From Sphingomonas sp. TDK1 (GTDB lineage: Bacteria > Pseudomonadota > Alphaproteobacteria > Sphingomonadales > Sphingomonadaceae), in the NCBI RefSeq assembly GCF_001650735.1, contig NZ_LXVY01000011.1, positions 488-56,166 of the forward strand: DNA of 55,679 nucleotides, written 5' to 3'. Both the position numbers and the translations under genes were made by a program. The notes below the pieces were generated by a model, which was not told the DNA's origin, searched no databases, and worked only from the letters and a program-made list of their open reading frames with translations. Shown piece by piece: positions 18,053 through 26,727 of this stretch. Each line of letters opens with the position of its first letter. Position 1 is the stretch's first letter.

Positions 18053-19150
18053 ATGCTCGATCTTCCCCCCGCCGCCCGCCTGTACCTCCGCCCCATCCAG
18101 TTCGTCGACACGCCGATCGGTCGCGATGGCGAGGTCGCGCGATTGGCGGGGGGGCTGTTGTGGTTCTCCGCCTATGAGCTGATCGCGGTGGAACATGGCC
18201 GGCGCACCCTCCAGCGTGCCGTCTCCGTCGCGGAAGCCGAGGCCGATCCGCGTCTGGCACCCATCGCCGCGCGCATCACCGCGGCCCGTCCGCCGCTGAC
18301 CCTCGGGCCGCGCACGCTGCGCTTCGATCAGCCCCAGGTCATGGCGATCCTCAACATGACGCCCGACAGCTTTTCCGATGGCGGCAAGCATCTTGGCGAC
18401 CCCGCCGCGGCCGCGCAGTCGGGCGTCGATATGAGCATCGCCGGCGCGGCGATCCTCGACATCGGCGGCGAATCCACGCGGCCCGGTGCCGCAACGGTTT
18501 GGGAAGGCGACGAGATCGCCCGCGTCGTGCCGGTGATCGAGCGGCTGGCGGCGAGCGGCGCGGCGATCTCGATCGACACCCGCAAGGCCGCCGTGATGGA
18601 GGCGGCGCTCGCGGCGGGCGCGCACCTCGTCAACGATGTCTCGGCGCTGCTCTACGATGATCGTGCGCTGGACGTGGTGGCGCGCGCGGGCTGCCCCGTG
18701 GTGCTGATGCACGCAACCGATCCCAAACATGGGGCCAAGGGCAAGGGGGATTACGCCGATCCGCTGCTGCAGGTCTATGACTGGCTGGAGGCGCGCGTGG
18801 AGGCCGCAGTGGCGGCAGGCGTCGATCGTTCGAGGATCGTCATCGATCCCGGTATCGGCTTCGGCAAGTCGCTGACGGACAATCTCGCGCTGATGAACGG
18901 CCTGGCGCTGTTCCACGGGCTGGGCTGTCCCATCCTGCTGGGCGCGAGCCGCAAGCGCGTGGTCGGCGCGCTGGCAAATGAGGCGCCGGCCGAACAGCGG
19001 CTGGGCGGTTCGCTGGCGCTGGCGCTGAAGGGCGCCGCGCTGGGCGTGCAGCTGCTGCGCGTCCACGACGTGTTCGAAAGCGTCCAGGCGCTGCGGGTGT
19101 GGCGCGGCATGCAGGATGCCGCGCTCACCGCGCCTCACGCCGCCGTCTGA
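18053..19150 (+). CDS. folP: Dihydropteroate synthase
   Basis: This 365-residue enzyme joins 6-hydroxymethyl-dihydropterin pyrophosphate with p-aminobenzoate in folate synthesis and is the sulfonamide target. Pterin-binding motifs are visible: NMTPDSFSDGG near residue 99, GGESTRPGA near 140, DPGIGFGKS near 265 and LGASRKR near 300. The family is usually about 270-285 residues; residues 1-95 here are an N-terminal extension of unknown role. The 3' end overlaps the convergent response-regulator gene by 16 bases. Confidence 0.94.
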   Translation: MLDLPPAARLYLRPIQFVDTPIGRDGEVARLAGGLLWFSAYELIAVEHGRRTLQRAVSVAEAEADPRLAPIAARITAARPPLTLGPRTLRFDQPQVMAILNMTPDSFSDGGKHLGDPAAAAQSGVDMSIAGAAILDIGGESTRPGAATVWEGDEIARVVPVIERLAASGAAISIDTRKAAVMEAALAAGAHLVNDVSALLYDDRALDVVARAGCPVVLMHATDPKHGAKGKGDYADPLLQVYDWLEARVEAAVAAGVDRSRIVIDPGIGFGKSLTDNLALMNGLALFHGLGCPILLGASRKRVVGALANEAPAEQRLGGSLALALKGAALGVQLLRVHDVFESVQALRVWRGMQDAALTAPHAAV

Positions 19151-20568
19151 TCGATCCCCAGCTCGCCGAGCTTGCGGTAGAGCGTCGAGCGGCCGATGCC
19201 GAGGCGGCGGGCGACTTCGGTCATCCGCCCGCGATAATGGCCGATCGCGAGGCGGATCACGTCCGCTTCGATTTCATCGAGCGGGCGAAGATTGCCGTCC
19301 GGGCGGAACAGCGAGATGCCGCCGGTGCCGCCGTTGTTCGCTGTCGCCCCGCCCGGAGCGGACATCGGGCGGCCCTGCGCGATCTGGGCGATCTGCGGGA
19401 AGTCCTCGCGGGTCAGTCCTTCCTCGTCGCAGAGCACCGCTGCGCGGAACAACGCGTTCTGCAGCTGGCGGACATTGCCCGGCCAGTCATAGGCGGTAAG
19501 CAGCTGGAGCGCATCGTCGGTGATGGTGAGCGCGCGCAGGCCCGGCTGCTCGGCGATTCGCGCGAGCAGGTGGCGCACCAGCGCGGGAATGTCGCCGGCG
19601 CGTTCGCGCAGCGGCGGGATCGTCACCTGGACGACGTTGAGGCGATAATAGAGGTCCTCGCGGAAGCGGCCGGCCTCCACCTCGGCCAGAAGCGGCACGT
19701 TGCTGGCGGCGATCACCCGGACGTCCACTTCGCGCGAATGGCGCGCGCCGAGCGGCTGGATCTCGCTGGTCTGCAGCATGCGCAGCAATTTGACCTGCGC
19801 CTCCAGCGGCATTTCGCTGACTTCGTCGAGGAAGATGGTGCTGCTATCGGCATCCTGCAGGCGACCGATCTTGCGTTCGAACGCGCCGGTGAAGGCGCCT
19901 TCCTCGTGCCCGAACAGTTCCGACTCGACGAGATTGGCCGGGATCGAGCCGCAATTGACGCAGACCAGCTCGTTGCGGGCGCGCGGCGATGCGCCGTGGA
20001 TCGCCTCGGCGACGACGTGCTTGCCGACGCCGCTTTCGCCCTCGATCAGCACCGGCACGCGGGCGCGCGCGGCCTTGGCGGCGACGGCCAATGCTGCGCG
20101 GAATTGCGGCGCCGAGCCGACGATTTCCGCAAAGCCGAGATTGGCGGTGAGCTTTTCGGTGAGCGGGCGCAGTTCGCCCGCGCTGCTACCGCCCATCGCG
20201 CTTTCCAGCGCGGCAAGCAGGCGCTCGGAAGCGATCGGCTTCACCAGGAAGTCGCTTGCCCCGGCGCGCATCGCACCGACCGCGGCGGCGACCGAGCCGT
20301 TTGCCGCGAGCACCAGGATCGGCAGATGCGGCCGGCGGGCGCGCAGCTCCGCGATCAGGAAGGCGGCGTCCGAATCGGAGGCTGGATGATCGAGCAGGAT
20401 GGCGTCCACCGCCAGGCCGTCGGGCGTGCCGAGCGTCGCCAGCGCGCCCTCCGCGTCATCGGCAAATATGGTCCGCCAGCTGCGCCGCGAAGCGATCGCG
20501 GCGACAAGACGCCGCTGGGCCGGCTCCGAATCGATCAGCAACAATAGACGTTGCCCGTTGCGCGTCAT
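19135..20568 (-). CDS. Sigma-54-dependent response regulator (NtrC family)
   Basis: This 477-residue regulator has a receiver domain (residues 1-120), a sigma-54 AAA+ domain and a Fis-type HTH. Walker A is GESGVGKH, GAFTGA is intact so contact with sigma-54 is expected, and the C-terminal helix-turn-helix includes MTEVARRLGIGRSTLYRKL. The receiver keeps the candidate phospho-Asp in ILLDH and the Lys in FLVKP, but Ala replaces the usual Thr/Ser switch. No histidine kinase gene is adjacent. I chose the ATG at 20568; a TTG at 20586 would add six residues. Target genes cannot be read here. Confidence 0.92.
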   Translation of the reverse strand: MTRNGQRLLLLIDSEPAQRRLVAAIASRRSWRTIFADDAEGALATLGTPDGLAVDAILLDHPASDSDAAFLIAELRARRPHLPILVLAANGSVAAAVGAMRAGASDFLVKPIASERLLAALESAMGGSSAGELRPLTEKLTANLGFAEIVGSAPQFRAALAVAAKAARARVPVLIEGESGVGKHVVAEAIHGASPRARNELVCVNCGSIPANLVESELFGHEEGAFTGAFERKIGRLQDADSSTIFLDEVSEMPLEAQVKLLRMLQTSEIQPLGARHSREVDVRVIAASNVPLLAEVEAGRFREDLYYRLNVVQVTIPPLRERAGDIPALVRHLLARIAEQPGLRALTITDDALQLLTAYDWPGNVRQLQNALFRAAVLCDEEGLTREDFPQIAQIAQGRPMSAPGGATANNGGTGGISLFRPDGNLRPLDEIEADVIRLAIGHYRGRMTEVARRLGIGRSTLYRKLGELGIDQTAA

Positions 20569-20728
20569 GCCGAATTCCGTCCCCAATGTCCCGTTTCGAG
20601 CCGCATCGGTTAAGCCATAGGCGTAAAGTTCGGCTTAAGCAGGGCCGAATTTGTTCTTGGGGCGGCGGGGTTGAGGGGCGCCGAAGCAGCGGTATAAGAC
20701 ATTACGCACCTAGGAGAGGAGTGCATCA

Positions 20729-20866
20729 ATGGCTGAGACGGGTGAGAGCACTGGCGAGATCCAATCGCATCTCGAAACCTTCAACGGTTTCACTGCATTG
20801 ATGAAGTGGGGCACGGTGGCGGTTTTCCTCATCGCTGCTTTCGTCGTCTTCCTGATTGCCCGCTGA
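20729..20866 (+). CDS. aa3-type cytochrome oxidase subunit IV-like mini-protein
   Basis: This 45-residue protein has a soluble N-terminus and one membrane helix (about residues 25-43). The pattern H-L-E-T-F-N-G-F-T-A-L-M-K-W-G matches the bacterial aa3 oxidase subunit IV family (COX4_pro_2). AGGAGAGGA lies well placed upstream of the ATG. The pntAA GTG comes one base after its stop, so it is translated together with the transhydrogenase. In sphingomonads such a gene precedes pnt rather than the oxidase operon, so its partner is uncertain. Confidence 0.85.
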   Translation: MAETGESTGEIQSHLETFNGFTALMKWGTVAVFLIAAFVVFLIAR

Positions 20867-20867
20867 C

Positions 20868-21989
20868 GTGAAGATCGCGGTACTAAAGGAAGCGGCAGTC
20901 GCGGAGAGACGTGTCGCGGCTACGCCCGAGACCGTCAAGAAATTCATGAACCTGAAGGCATCGGTCGCGGTCGAGACCGGGGCGGGGAACGCCGCGTCGT
21001 ACAGCGACGCGGCGTTCCGCGACGCCGGGGCGACGATCGGCGCGCGGGCGGAAGTCCTTGCGGATGCGGACATTGTTCTGGCGGTACAGGGTCCGGATCC
21101 GGACAGCCTCGCCGGGATGAAACCGGGGGCGTGGCTGGTCGCGGGGCTCAACCCCTTCGGCGAGCGGGTCCGGACCGATCGCTATGCCGCGATGGGAATC
21201 GAGGCGCTGGCGATGGAATTCATGCCGCGAATCACCCGCGCGCAATCGATGGATATCCTGTCTTCGCAATCGAATCTCGCCGGTTACAAGGCGGTGCTCG
21301 ACGCGGCCGCCGAGTACGACCGCGCCTTCCCGATGATGATGACCGCAGCGGGCACGGTCAGCGCCGCCAAGGTGTTCGTGATGGGCGTCGGCGTCGCCGG
21401 GCTCCAGGCGATCGCGACGGCGCGCCGGCTGGGTGCGCAGGTTTCCGCCACCGACGTACGCTCGGCCACCAAGGAGCAGATCCTGTCGCTGGGCGCCAAG
21501 CCGATCTTCGTCGAAGCCGTCGCCGGGATCGAGGGCGAGGGATCGGGCGGCTATGCCACCGAAATGAGCGACGCCTACAAGGCGGCGCAGGCCGAGCTGG
21601 TTTCGGCGCATATCGCCAAGCAGGACATCGTCATCACTACGGCGTTGATCCCGGGCCGCGCCGCGCCGCGGCTGATCAGCGACGCGCAGATCGCGACGAT
21701 GCGGGCCGGCAGCGTGATCGTCGACCTGGCGGTGGAGCAGGGCGGCAATGTCGAAGGGTCCGTGCCCGGTGAGATCGTCGAGCGGCACGGCGTGAAGATC
21801 GTCGGTCACCGCAACGTGCCGAGCCGGCTGGCGACGGACTCCTCGGCGCTGTTCGCGCGCAACCTGTTCAACTTCCTCTCGGCCTTCTGGGACAAGGACG
21901 CCGGCAAGCCCGTGCTCGACGAGGAAATCGGTACGGCCGTCCGTGTGACCCAAGGCGGCAAGGTCGTGCACGAGAGGCTGCTGTCGTGA
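20868..21989 (+). CDS. pntAA: NAD(P) transhydrogenase subunit alpha, part 1 (dI)
   Basis: This 373-residue NAD(H)-binding dI domain belongs to the proton-translocating transhydrogenase. It starts with IAVLKE typical of the AlaDh/PntA fold, contains SSQSNLAGYKAVLDAA near residue 132, and the nucleotide-binding GVGVAGLQAIATARRLGA near 170. The GTG at 20868 is preferred because it follows the previous stop by one base; a TTG at 20856 is also in frame. The alpha chain is split, with the membrane part encoded by the next gene. Confidence 0.93.
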   Translation: MKIAVLKEAAVAERRVAATPETVKKFMNLKASVAVETGAGNAASYSDAAFRDAGATIGARAEVLADADIVLAVQGPDPDSLAGMKPGAWLVAGLNPFGERVRTDRYAAMGIEALAMEFMPRITRAQSMDILSSQSNLAGYKAVLDAAAEYDRAFPMMMTAAGTVSAAKVFVMGVGVAGLQAIATARRLGAQVSATDVRSATKEQILSLGAKPIFVEAVAGIEGEGSGGYATEMSDAYKAAQAELVSAHIAKQDIVITTALIPGRAAPRLISDAQIATMRAGSVIVDLAVEQGGNVEGSVPGEIVERHGVKIVGHRNVPSRLATDSSALFARNLFNFLSAFWDKDAGKPVLDEEIGTAVRVTQGGKVVHERLLS

Positions 21990-22051
21990 ACAACCCTCCG
22001 CCTTTGGGGAAGTTTCTTTCCGCGCCGATGCACGCGGATCAGGAGTAGATC

Positions 22052-22345
22052 ATGGACTTCATCTCGATCCTGTCGGTCTTCGTGCTGGCATGCTTCGTCG
22101 GCTATTACGTCGTCTGGTCGGTCACCCCGGCGCTGCACACGCCGCTGATGGCGGTGACCAATGCCATTTCCTCGGTCATCATCGTCGGCGCATTGATCGC
22201 CGCCGCCGCGGCGGGGCTGGGCAGCGGCGGTACGGTTTCCAAGCTGCTGGGGCTGCTCGCTGTGGTCCTCGCCAGCATCAATATCTTCGGCGGCTTCGCC
22301 GTCACGGCGCGGATGCTCGCCATGTACAAGAAGAAGGCGCGGTGA
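22052..22345 (+). CDS. pntAB: NAD(P) transhydrogenase subunit alpha, part 2 (membrane)
   Basis: This 97-residue membrane subunit carries part of the dII proton channel of the transhydrogenase. About three hydrophobic segments are visible: residues 2-22, 33-57 and 62-90. It starts with [15 protein letters not shown] and ends in a basic KKKAR tail, both typical. It lies 62 bases after pntAA and just before pntB. Confidence 0.93.
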   Translation: MDFISILSVFVLACFVGYYVVWSVTPALHTPLMAVTNAISSVIIVGALIAAAAAGLGSGGTVSKLLGLLAVVLASINIFGGFAVTARMLAMYKKKAR

Positions 22346-22370
22346 TGCGCCATCGGGGGGAATGCTGAGC

Positions 22371-23846
22371 ATGGAACATCTCGCTGCCAACCCATGGGCG
22401 TCCTTGGCCTATCTCGTCGCCGGGATATGCTTCATCCTGGCGCTGCGCGGGCTGTCGAGCCCGGCCACCAGCCAGCGGGGCAACCGGCTCGGCATGATCG
22501 GCATGACGATCGCGGTGGTAACGACGCTGGTCACGCATGTGCCGCGCATCGCGCCGCCCTGTCCGACCGGCGCGATCTGCGAGAATTACGGCACACCGGT
22601 GCTGGACACGCTCACGCTGATCGAGCTTCTGGCGGCGATCGGCATCGGCGCGGCGATCGGCATCGTCACCGCGCGACGGATCGCGATGACGGCGATGCCG
22701 CAGCTCGTCGCGGCCTTCCACTCGCTGGTCGGGCTGGCGGCGGTGCTGGTCGCAGGTGCGGCCTTCCTCAATCCGGGGGCGTTCGGCATCGCGTCCGATG
22801 GCGTGATCTTCCTCCAGAGCCGGATCGAGATGGGGCTCGGCGTCGCGATCGGCGCGATCACCTTTTCGGGATCGGTGATCGCGTTCCTCAAGCTCAACGG
22901 CAATATGGGCGGCAAGCCGATTCTGCTGCCCGCGCGCCACGTCCTCAACCTGGGGGTGCTCGCCGCAATCCTCGGCCTGATCGCCTATTTCACGCAGGAT
23001 CAGAGCCCGTGGATTTTCTGGACGGTGACGGCGCTCAGCTTTGCCATCGGCTTCCTGCTGATCATCCCGATCGGCGGTGCGGACATGCCGGTCGTGGTAT
23101 CGATGCTGAACAGCTATTCGGGCTGGGCGGCCGCGGCGATGGGCTTCACGCTGCACAATTCGGCGATGATCATCACCGGCGCGCTGGTCGGCAGCTCGGG
23201 CGCGATCCTCAGCTACATCATGTGCCGCGCGATGAACCGCAGCTTCCTCAGCGTGATCGCCGGGGGCTTCGGCGGCGATGCGGGTGCGTCCGCCGGGGGC
23301 GCCGCGGCGGTCGACCGGCCGTGGAAGCGCGGCAGCGCCGAGGATGCGGCCTTCCTCATGTCCCAGGCCGAACAGGTCATCATCGTTCCCGGCTACGGCA
23401 TGGCGGTCGCGCAGGCACAGCATGTGCTGCGCGAGATGGCCGACAAGCTGAAGGCGCACGGCGTGCGCGTGAAATATGCGATCCACCCGGTCGCCGGCCG
23501 TATGCCGGGACACATGAACGTGCTGCTCGCAGAGGCGAACGTGCCCTATGACGAGGTGTTCGAGCTGGAGGACATCAACTCGGAATTCGCCCAGACGGAT
23601 GTCGCCTTTGTGATCGGCGCGAACGATGTGACCAACCCGGCGGCCAAGACCGACAAGTCCTCGCCGATCTACGGCATGCCGGTGCTCGACGTCGAAAAGG
23701 CGAAGACGGTGCTGTTCGTGAAGCGCAGCATGGGTGGCGTCGGCTATGCGGGTGTCGACAACGAGGTCTTCTACCGCGACAACACGATGATGTTGTTGGC
23801 CGACGCCAAGAAGATGGTCGAGGAGATCGTCAAGTCGCTCGACTGA
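22371..23846 (+). CDS. pntB: NAD(P) transhydrogenase subunit beta
   Basis: This 491-residue subunit has about eight to nine membrane segments in residues 1-260, followed by the NADP(H)-binding dIII domain (about 310-491) with VPGYGMAVAQAQH and, nearer the end, GANDVTNPAA and KRSMGGVGYAGVDN. With PntAA and PntAB it uses the proton gradient to make NADPH from NADH. Starts at 22362 and 22371 are both possible; I took the second because the G-run is too close to the first. Confidence 0.95.
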   Translation: MEHLAANPWASLAYLVAGICFILALRGLSSPATSQRGNRLGMIGMTIAVVTTLVTHVPRIAPPCPTGAICENYGTPVLDTLTLIELLAAIGIGAAIGIVTARRIAMTAMPQLVAAFHSLVGLAAVLVAGAAFLNPGAFGIASDGVIFLQSRIEMGLGVAIGAITFSGSVIAFLKLNGNMGGKPILLPARHVLNLGVLAAILGLIAYFTQDQSPWIFWTVTALSFAIGFLLIIPIGGADMPVVVSMLNSYSGWAAAAMGFTLHNSAMIITGALVGSSGAILSYIMCRAMNRSFLSVIAGGFGGDAGASAGGAAAVDRPWKRGSAEDAAFLMSQAEQVIIVPGYGMAVAQAQHVLREMADKLKAHGVRVKYAIHPVAGRMPGHMNVLLAEANVPYDEVFELEDINSEFAQTDVAFVIGANDVTNPAAKTDKSSPIYGMPVLDVEKAKTVLFVKRSMGGVGYAGVDNEVFYRDNTMMLLADAKKMVEEIVKSLD

Positions 23847-23849
23847 CGG

Positions 23850-23862
23850 TCGCCCCGGGCGA
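23850..23862. terminator. Short hairpin between convergent pntB and TonB receptor
   Basis: TCGCC and GGCGA form a five-base-pair stem around CCG in the 27-base gap between the two convergent stops. It is weak but is the only terminator-like element here. Confidence 0.3.
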
Positions 23863-23873
23863 TCCGCCCCGCC

Positions 23874-26261
23874 TCAGAGGCGGAAGCGGATCGTCCCGCC
23901 GATCGTCCGCGGATCGCTGGGCGTGCCGACGATCAGGCCGGAATTGCCGGCCTGGATCGTCAGATTCTGGATATAGTTGGCGTCGAACAGGTTGCGCGCG
24001 AAGACGATCAGCTCGACGCCGTTCGGCAGGCGATAGCCGATACTGGCATTGGTGAGGTTGTACCCGTCGATCATCGTGAAGCGTGACAGCCCGGGATCGC
24101 CGTTATAGCTGCTCCGCGACGCGGTATCGACATGCAGCAACACCGCGCCTGCGCCAACGCGACGGACGTAATCCAGCCCCGCGGTAAAGGCGAAACGCGG
24201 CAGCGATGCCAGCCGCTTGCCGGTGAGGCTGCACTGGGTGGTGGCGGCGGTCTGCACCTCCAGCGGGCAGGGGCCGGCGGGATAGTCGGTATAGCGGCCG
24301 TCCGAATAGGCGAGGCTGCCCCGCAGGGTCAGGCCGGGCAGCAGCAGTGCCGTCGCATCCGCCTCGATCCCCTTCACCGTCACCTCGGGGATGTTCGAGA
24401 GATAGCCGCGCAGCTGCACCGTCTGGGTTAGCGAATTCTCGACCACGGTCGCCTGGAAATTGTGGACCTTGGTGTAGAAGCCGTCGACGTTCAGCAGCAG
24501 CCGTCGGCCGAAGAAGCTGTTCTTCAAGCCGATCTCATAGGTCTCGTTGCGCTCGGGCTTCACCACGGCGGTGGCGAGCACGGGCTGGTTGTTGTTATCC
24601 AGCGGAAGGCCCGACATGTTGATGCCCCCCGATTTGAAACCACGGGCATAGCTCGCATAGGCCATGGAGCCCGGCGTCACCTGCCAGGCGATATTGCCGC
24701 GGCCGGAGAGGCTGCCGTCATTGTCGTGCGCGGTGTAGCGCTGCGGGCGCAGCACGCCGAGCCGCGCTGCCGTCAGTGCGGCGTTGGCGGTCGCCGAGCC
24801 GCCCGACACGATGGTATTGTAGCTGCCGTCCTTGTCTTCCTGGGTGTAGCGCAGGCCGCCGGTCAGCGTCAGGTCGGAGAGGATCCGCCAGTTCACCTCG
24901 CCGAACGCGGCATAGCTCATTGTATGGAAATCGGTGCGGCCGTCCTGGCCATAGCCGTCGAGCAGGTTGGCGGGCACGGGCGTGGCGTTGGTGCCGGTGG
25001 TGGTGCCGATCAGATAGCGCGCCGCGGCCGGGCCGTAGATGCTGATCGGCCGGCCGACGATCTTCTGCCCGAAGACGTACAGGCCGCCGACATAGGAGAG
25101 CGCGCGCTCGCCGTTCGAGGCGAGGCGGAACTCCTGGCTGTACTGGTCCTGGCGCGAGGGGATGTGCTGCGACAGCTGCACCGGGATGCTGGTATAGTCG
25201 CGGTCGTTCTCCGCATCCCAGTTCCAGAAGCGCCAGGCGCTGACCGAGGTGAGCGTCGCCGGTCCCAGGTTCCAGTCGACGATCGCGCTGACGCCGCCTT
25301 CGTTGGTGTCGGTATTCAGGGGACCGTCGATATCGACCTTGCGGTCATAGGCATTGGTGCTGGGCGGCGCATAGCCGAACTGCGCCGCGAGACCCGTCGG
25401 ACCGCCGAACTGGCGACCGGCGGCGCGCAGGCTGGTGCCGGTGCGCAGATAGACCTGGGTGCAGCAATAGGCCTGGAAGTTGGTGAAATCGGCGATCAGT
25501 CGCACCCGCAGCATTTCGTCGGGCTTGTAGAGCAGCTGCCCGCGAACCGCCTGGGTGCCCAGCGTATTCGCGGCGACGCCGGTGCGGACATTGTCGAGCA
25601 CGCCGTCGCGCCGGGTGGAGACGCCGGAGATGCGATAGGCGAGTACGTCGGAGATCGGCCCCGAGGCCCACCCCTTCGCCTGGACGAAGTTGTAGTCGCC
25701 ATAGGAAAGCTCGACAAAGCCCTCGCGGGTGAAGCTGGGCGCGCGCGTGGTGATGTTGAGCGCGCCGGCAGTGGTGTTCTTGCCGAACAGCGTGCCCTGC
25801 GGGCCCCGCAGTTCCTCCACCTGCGCGATGTCGGCGAAGTCGAAGGCGGCGGTGGCGGGGCGGGCGTGATAGACCTGATCGACATAGAAGCCGACGCCCG
25901 GCTCCAGGCCGTCATTGGCCTGGCTCACCGCGACGACGCTCGAACCCAGGCCGCGGATGGTGAAGGCGGTGTTGCGCGGGTTGGCCGAACTATAGTTCAG
26001 GCTGGGGATCAGCGTCGTCAGCGCCTGGGTGTTCACCGTGTAGCTCTGGTCGAGCAGGTCGCCGCCGACGACCGACAGGGATGCCGGCACCCGCTGCGCA
26101 TCCTCCGCGCGGCGGCGGGCGGTCACCACGACCTCGGCCAGCTGATCGGCGCTATGGTTGGACGCCTGGGTGCCGGCGGTCGCATCGGACTGAGCATGCG
26201 CGGGCACGGCGATGGCGATCAGGGCGGCGGTGCCCAGCAAAACAGTGACGTAGCGATACAT
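23874..26261 (-). CDS. TonB-dependent outer-membrane receptor
   Basis: This 795-residue receptor has a signal peptide (residues 1-23, ending AHA) and a TonB-box-like EVVVTARRRAEDAQ near 43-56. A plug domain covers about 55-165 with TIRGLG, and the rest is a beta-barrel ending in TIRFRL. The substrate is not evident from sequence. On the same strand it follows a ModE-like regulator gene, with a perfect AT-rich palindrome in the gap, which suggests regulation by that protein. Uptake of a molybdate- or metal-related ligand is possible but inferred only from context. Confidence 0.9.
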   Translation of the reverse strand: MYRYVTVLLGTAALIAIAVPAHAQSDATAGTQASNHSADQLAEVVVTARRRAEDAQRVPASLSVVGGDLLDQSYTVNTQALTTLIPSLNYSSANPRNTAFTIRGLGSSVVAVSQANDGLEPGVGFYVDQVYHARPATAAFDFADIAQVEELRGPQGTLFGKNTTAGALNITTRAPSFTREGFVELSYGDYNFVQAKGWASGPISDVLAYRISGVSTRRDGVLDNVRTGVAANTLGTQAVRGQLLYKPDEMLRVRLIADFTNFQAYCCTQVYLRTGTSLRAAGRQFGGPTGLAAQFGYAPPSTNAYDRKVDIDGPLNTDTNEGGVSAIVDWNLGPATLTSVSAWRFWNWDAENDRDYTSIPVQLSQHIPSRQDQYSQEFRLASNGERALSYVGGLYVFGQKIVGRPISIYGPAAARYLIGTTTGTNATPVPANLLDGYGQDGRTDFHTMSYAAFGEVNWRILSDLTLTGGLRYTQEDKDGSYNTIVSGGSATANAALTAARLGVLRPQRYTAHDNDGSLSGRGNIAWQVTPGSMAYASYARGFKSGGINMSGLPLDNNNQPVLATAVVKPERNETYEIGLKNSFFGRRLLLNVDGFYTKVHNFQATVVENSLTQTVQLRGYLSNIPEVTVKGIEADATALLLPGLTLRGSLAYSDGRYTDYPAGPCPLEVQTAATTQCSLTGKRLASLPRFAFTAGLDYVRRVGAGAVLLHVDTASRSSYNGDPGLSRFTMIDGYNLTNASIGYRLPNGVELIVFARNLFDANYIQNLTIQAGNSGLIVGTPSDPRTIGGTIRFRL

Positions 26262-26319
26262 GAACGAACCCCTTTTGCGCGGGAGGCTCCCACGCTTTAT
26301 GTTCGCTCGTATATCGAGA

Positions 26320-26339
26320 CTATATTTCGTGGAATATAG
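26320..26339. promoter_or_regulatory. Palindrome upstream of TonB receptor, candidate ModE-type operator
   Basis: CTATATT (26320-26326) and AATATAG (26333-26339) are perfect inverted arms around six bases, in the 88-base gap upstream of the receptor gene. TATAT-N8-ATATA resembles the half-site pattern known for ModE operators. The gene just upstream encodes a ModE-like protein, so the match is suggestive. Confidence 0.55.
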
Positions 26340-26349
26340 AACTTCGGTA

Positions 26350-26724
26350 TCAGGTCTCCGGTGCGATCGGGGTGTCGCGGAGATGCGCCTTCAGGCGCGC
26401 ATAGGCGGGGCGTTCGGCGAGCAGGGCGGCGTCGCGCTCCATCTCGCGATAGGCCTCCAGCACGGCCGTCCCGGTTTCCGTCATGCGGGCGCCGCGCTCC
26501 AGCCCGCCCCCGCGCAACGTCTCGACCAGGGGGGGATCGAAGCAGCGGTTCATCTCGTCGACCAGCAGCCAGGCGCGCCGATAGCTCATGCCCATCTTCC
26601 GCGCGGCGGCGGAGATCGAGCCCGTGGCAGAGATTGCCTCCAGCAGATCCGCCTTGCCGGGGCCGAACGCGAGCGCCTCGCCGCAGGCGATCTGCAGCTT
26701 GAGCCAGAGCGGGCCGATCTTCAT
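26350..26724 (-). CDS. ModE-like winged-helix regulator (DNA-binding domain only)
   Basis: This 124-residue protein matches the N-terminal winged-helix domain of ModE/LysR-type regulators. The helix-turn-helix reads LLEAISATGSISAAARKMGM (about residues 27-46) and continues SYRRAWLLVDEMN; the wing has GGG followed by MTETG. The molybdate-binding TOBE/Mop domains of full ModE are absent, so effector sensing, if any, must differ. It starts three bases after the stop of the DapF-like gene and precedes the TonB receptor. Confidence 0.85.
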   Translation of the reverse strand: MKIGPLWLKLQIACGEALAFGPGKADLLEAISATGSISAAARKMGMSYRRAWLLVDEMNRCFDPPLVETLRGGGLERGARMTETGTAVLEAYREMERDAALLAERPAYARLKAHLRDTPIAPET

Positions 26725-26727
26725 CGC

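Noticed and set aside
24462..26339. 625-codon plus-strand frame antisense to the TonB receptor
   Set aside because: The receptor has a signal peptide and plug motifs; the antisense product has no recognisable features.
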